Part shown: one piece after another, positions 52,829 to 53,490 of the stretch
How the letters are laid out: every line of letters starts with the position of its first letter
Numbering within the stretch: position 1 is the stretch's first letter
Made by a program: the position numbers and the translations under genes
The notes under the pieces: model-generated
What the model was told of the DNA's origin: nothing
Seen by the model: only the letters and a program-made list of their open reading frames with translations
The model's database searches: none
From: Gammaproteobacteria bacterium
Lineage (GTDB): Bacteria; Pseudomonadota; Gammaproteobacteria; SZUA-229
Assembly: GCA_011051475.1 (NCBI GenBank)
Contig: DRLE01000036.1
Location: forward strand, 1 to 53,490
Direction: 5' to 3'
Length of the DNA: 53,490 bases

Positions 52829-53490
52829 TTATTTATGGTAGGGAAGACTGAGTTCGTGAACGGCGTCAACCAGGGCGGCGACGTTTTCGGGTGTAATGTT
52901 CGGCGTAATGCCGTGTCCCAGGTTAAATACGTGACCGCTGCCCGGGTTGTCGTGCTGGCCGAAACCGGCAAGGATATTTGCAGCTTCCTTTCTGATGACA
53001 TCGGCATTGGTGGCCATAACGGCCGGGTCCATATTGCCCTGCAGGGCAACCTTGTTACCAATACGCTGGCGGGCCTGGTGAATATCGACCGACCAGTCCA
53101 GACCTACCGCATCGCAGCCGGTGGCCGCGATATCTTCCAGCCAGAGGCCGCCACCCTTGGTAAACAGGATAACCGGGATTTTTTCACCGTCTTTCTCGCG
53201 CTGCAGCTGGTCGACGATTTTCTGCATATAGGCCAGGGAAAAGTCACGATAATGGTTTGTGGTCAGGGCGCCGCCCCAGCTGTCGAAAATCATCACGGCC
53301 TGGGCGCCGGCGTCGATCTGCGCGTTCAGATAGCTGGCGACCGAGTCGGCCAGCTTGTCCATCAGCATGTGTGCGCTGGCCGGGTCGGCAAACAGCATGC
53401 CTTTTATTTTCGAGAACGATTTGCTGCTGCCGCCTTCCACCATGTAGGTGGCCAGGGTCCAGGGACTGCCGGAAAAACCGATCAGCGGTA
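52829..53490 (-). CDS. hemE: Uroporphyrinogen decarboxylase, 5' end outside window
   Basis: C-terminal 219 or so residues; the frame is open to the right edge, so the start is missing. Decarboxylates uroporphyrinogen III to coproporphyrinogen III in heme synthesis. Seen: GFSGSPWTLATYMVEGGSSK, MIFDSWGGALTTNHYRDFSL, ILFTKGGGLWLEDIAATGCD, GLDWSVDIHQARQRIG, LQGNMDPAVM and LGHGITPNITPENV. All are standard HemE blocks, and the C-terminus is intact. Confidence 0.95.
   Translation of the reverse strand, partial: PLIGFSGSPWTLATYMVEGGSSKSFSKIKGMLFADPASAHMLMDKLADSVASYLNAQIDAGAQAVMIFDSWGGALTTNHYRDFSLAYMQKIVDQLQREKDGEKIPVILFTKGGGLWLEDIAATGCDAVGLDWSVDIHQARQRIGNKVALQGNMDPAVMATNADVIRKEAANILAGFGQHDNPGSGHVFNLGHGITPNITPENVAALVDAVHELSLPYHK

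Overview
The window is bacterial chromosome, most likely from a free-living gammaproteobacterium. The evidence is the Pseudomonas-like order gshB-tonB-algH-ruvX-pyrR-pyrB-pyrC' beside pilG-H-I-J-chpA and pilT-pilU, the divergent pilMNOPQ / PBP1a pair, and a gammaproteobacterial-type SAH riboswitch before ahcY. The species cannot be named from this. No rRNA, tRNA, CRISPR array, prophage or transposase gene was seen. Both ends cut genes: an iron-sulfur subunit at the left and hemE at the right.

Region 1 (1-6064) is the most unusual part. It holds the end of a type II DMSO-reductase-family operon: iron-sulfur beta subunit, heme-b-type gamma subunit with a poly-glycine tract, and TorD-like chaperone. 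A 162-bp MITE-like element and moaA (molybdenum cofactor synthesis) follow. After a 680-bp AT-rich gap come two adjacent cupredoxin genes and a strong terminator. The two cupredoxin proteins look like complementary halves of one multicopper oxidase. The first keeps trinuclear-centre histidines only in its second domain and has lost the type 1 site. The second keeps histidines and a full type 1 site only in its first domain. Only the first has a Tat signal. Converging on this cluster is a FixL/FixJ-like two-component pair (6113-9119), a candidate regulator.

Region 2 (9312-32056) is mostly type IV pilus motility. yggT-proC are divergent from pilT, pilU and a second pilU-like retraction ATPase. 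A 254-bp inverted repeat separates these from the leftward operon gshB-apbE-tonB-algH-ruvX-pyrR-pyrB-pyrC', in which the dihydroorotase homologue is catalytically degenerate. Divergent from gshB is the Chp chemosensory cluster pilG-pilH-pilI-pilJ-chpA-chpC. It has a 2024-residue ChpA and no adjacent CheR (PilK) or CheB (ChpB) gene.

Region 3 (32075-36775) is the activated methyl cycle: rsmE, metF and ahcY under an SAH riboswitch, then metK. Behind metK is a 102-bp tandem repeat in which each unit can fold into three hairpins.

Region 4 (36737-53490) has the leftward operon aroK-aroB-dgt-dnaG, and the leftward operon pilM-N-O-P-Q plus an unrecognised lipoprotein. Divergent from pilM is a class A PBP (PBP1a). 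A patatin/Omp85-like type Vd protein and truncated hemE follow. Pilus motor (pilT/U), chemosensory control (Chp) and the secretin/alignment complex (pilMNOPQ) therefore all lie within about 37 kb.
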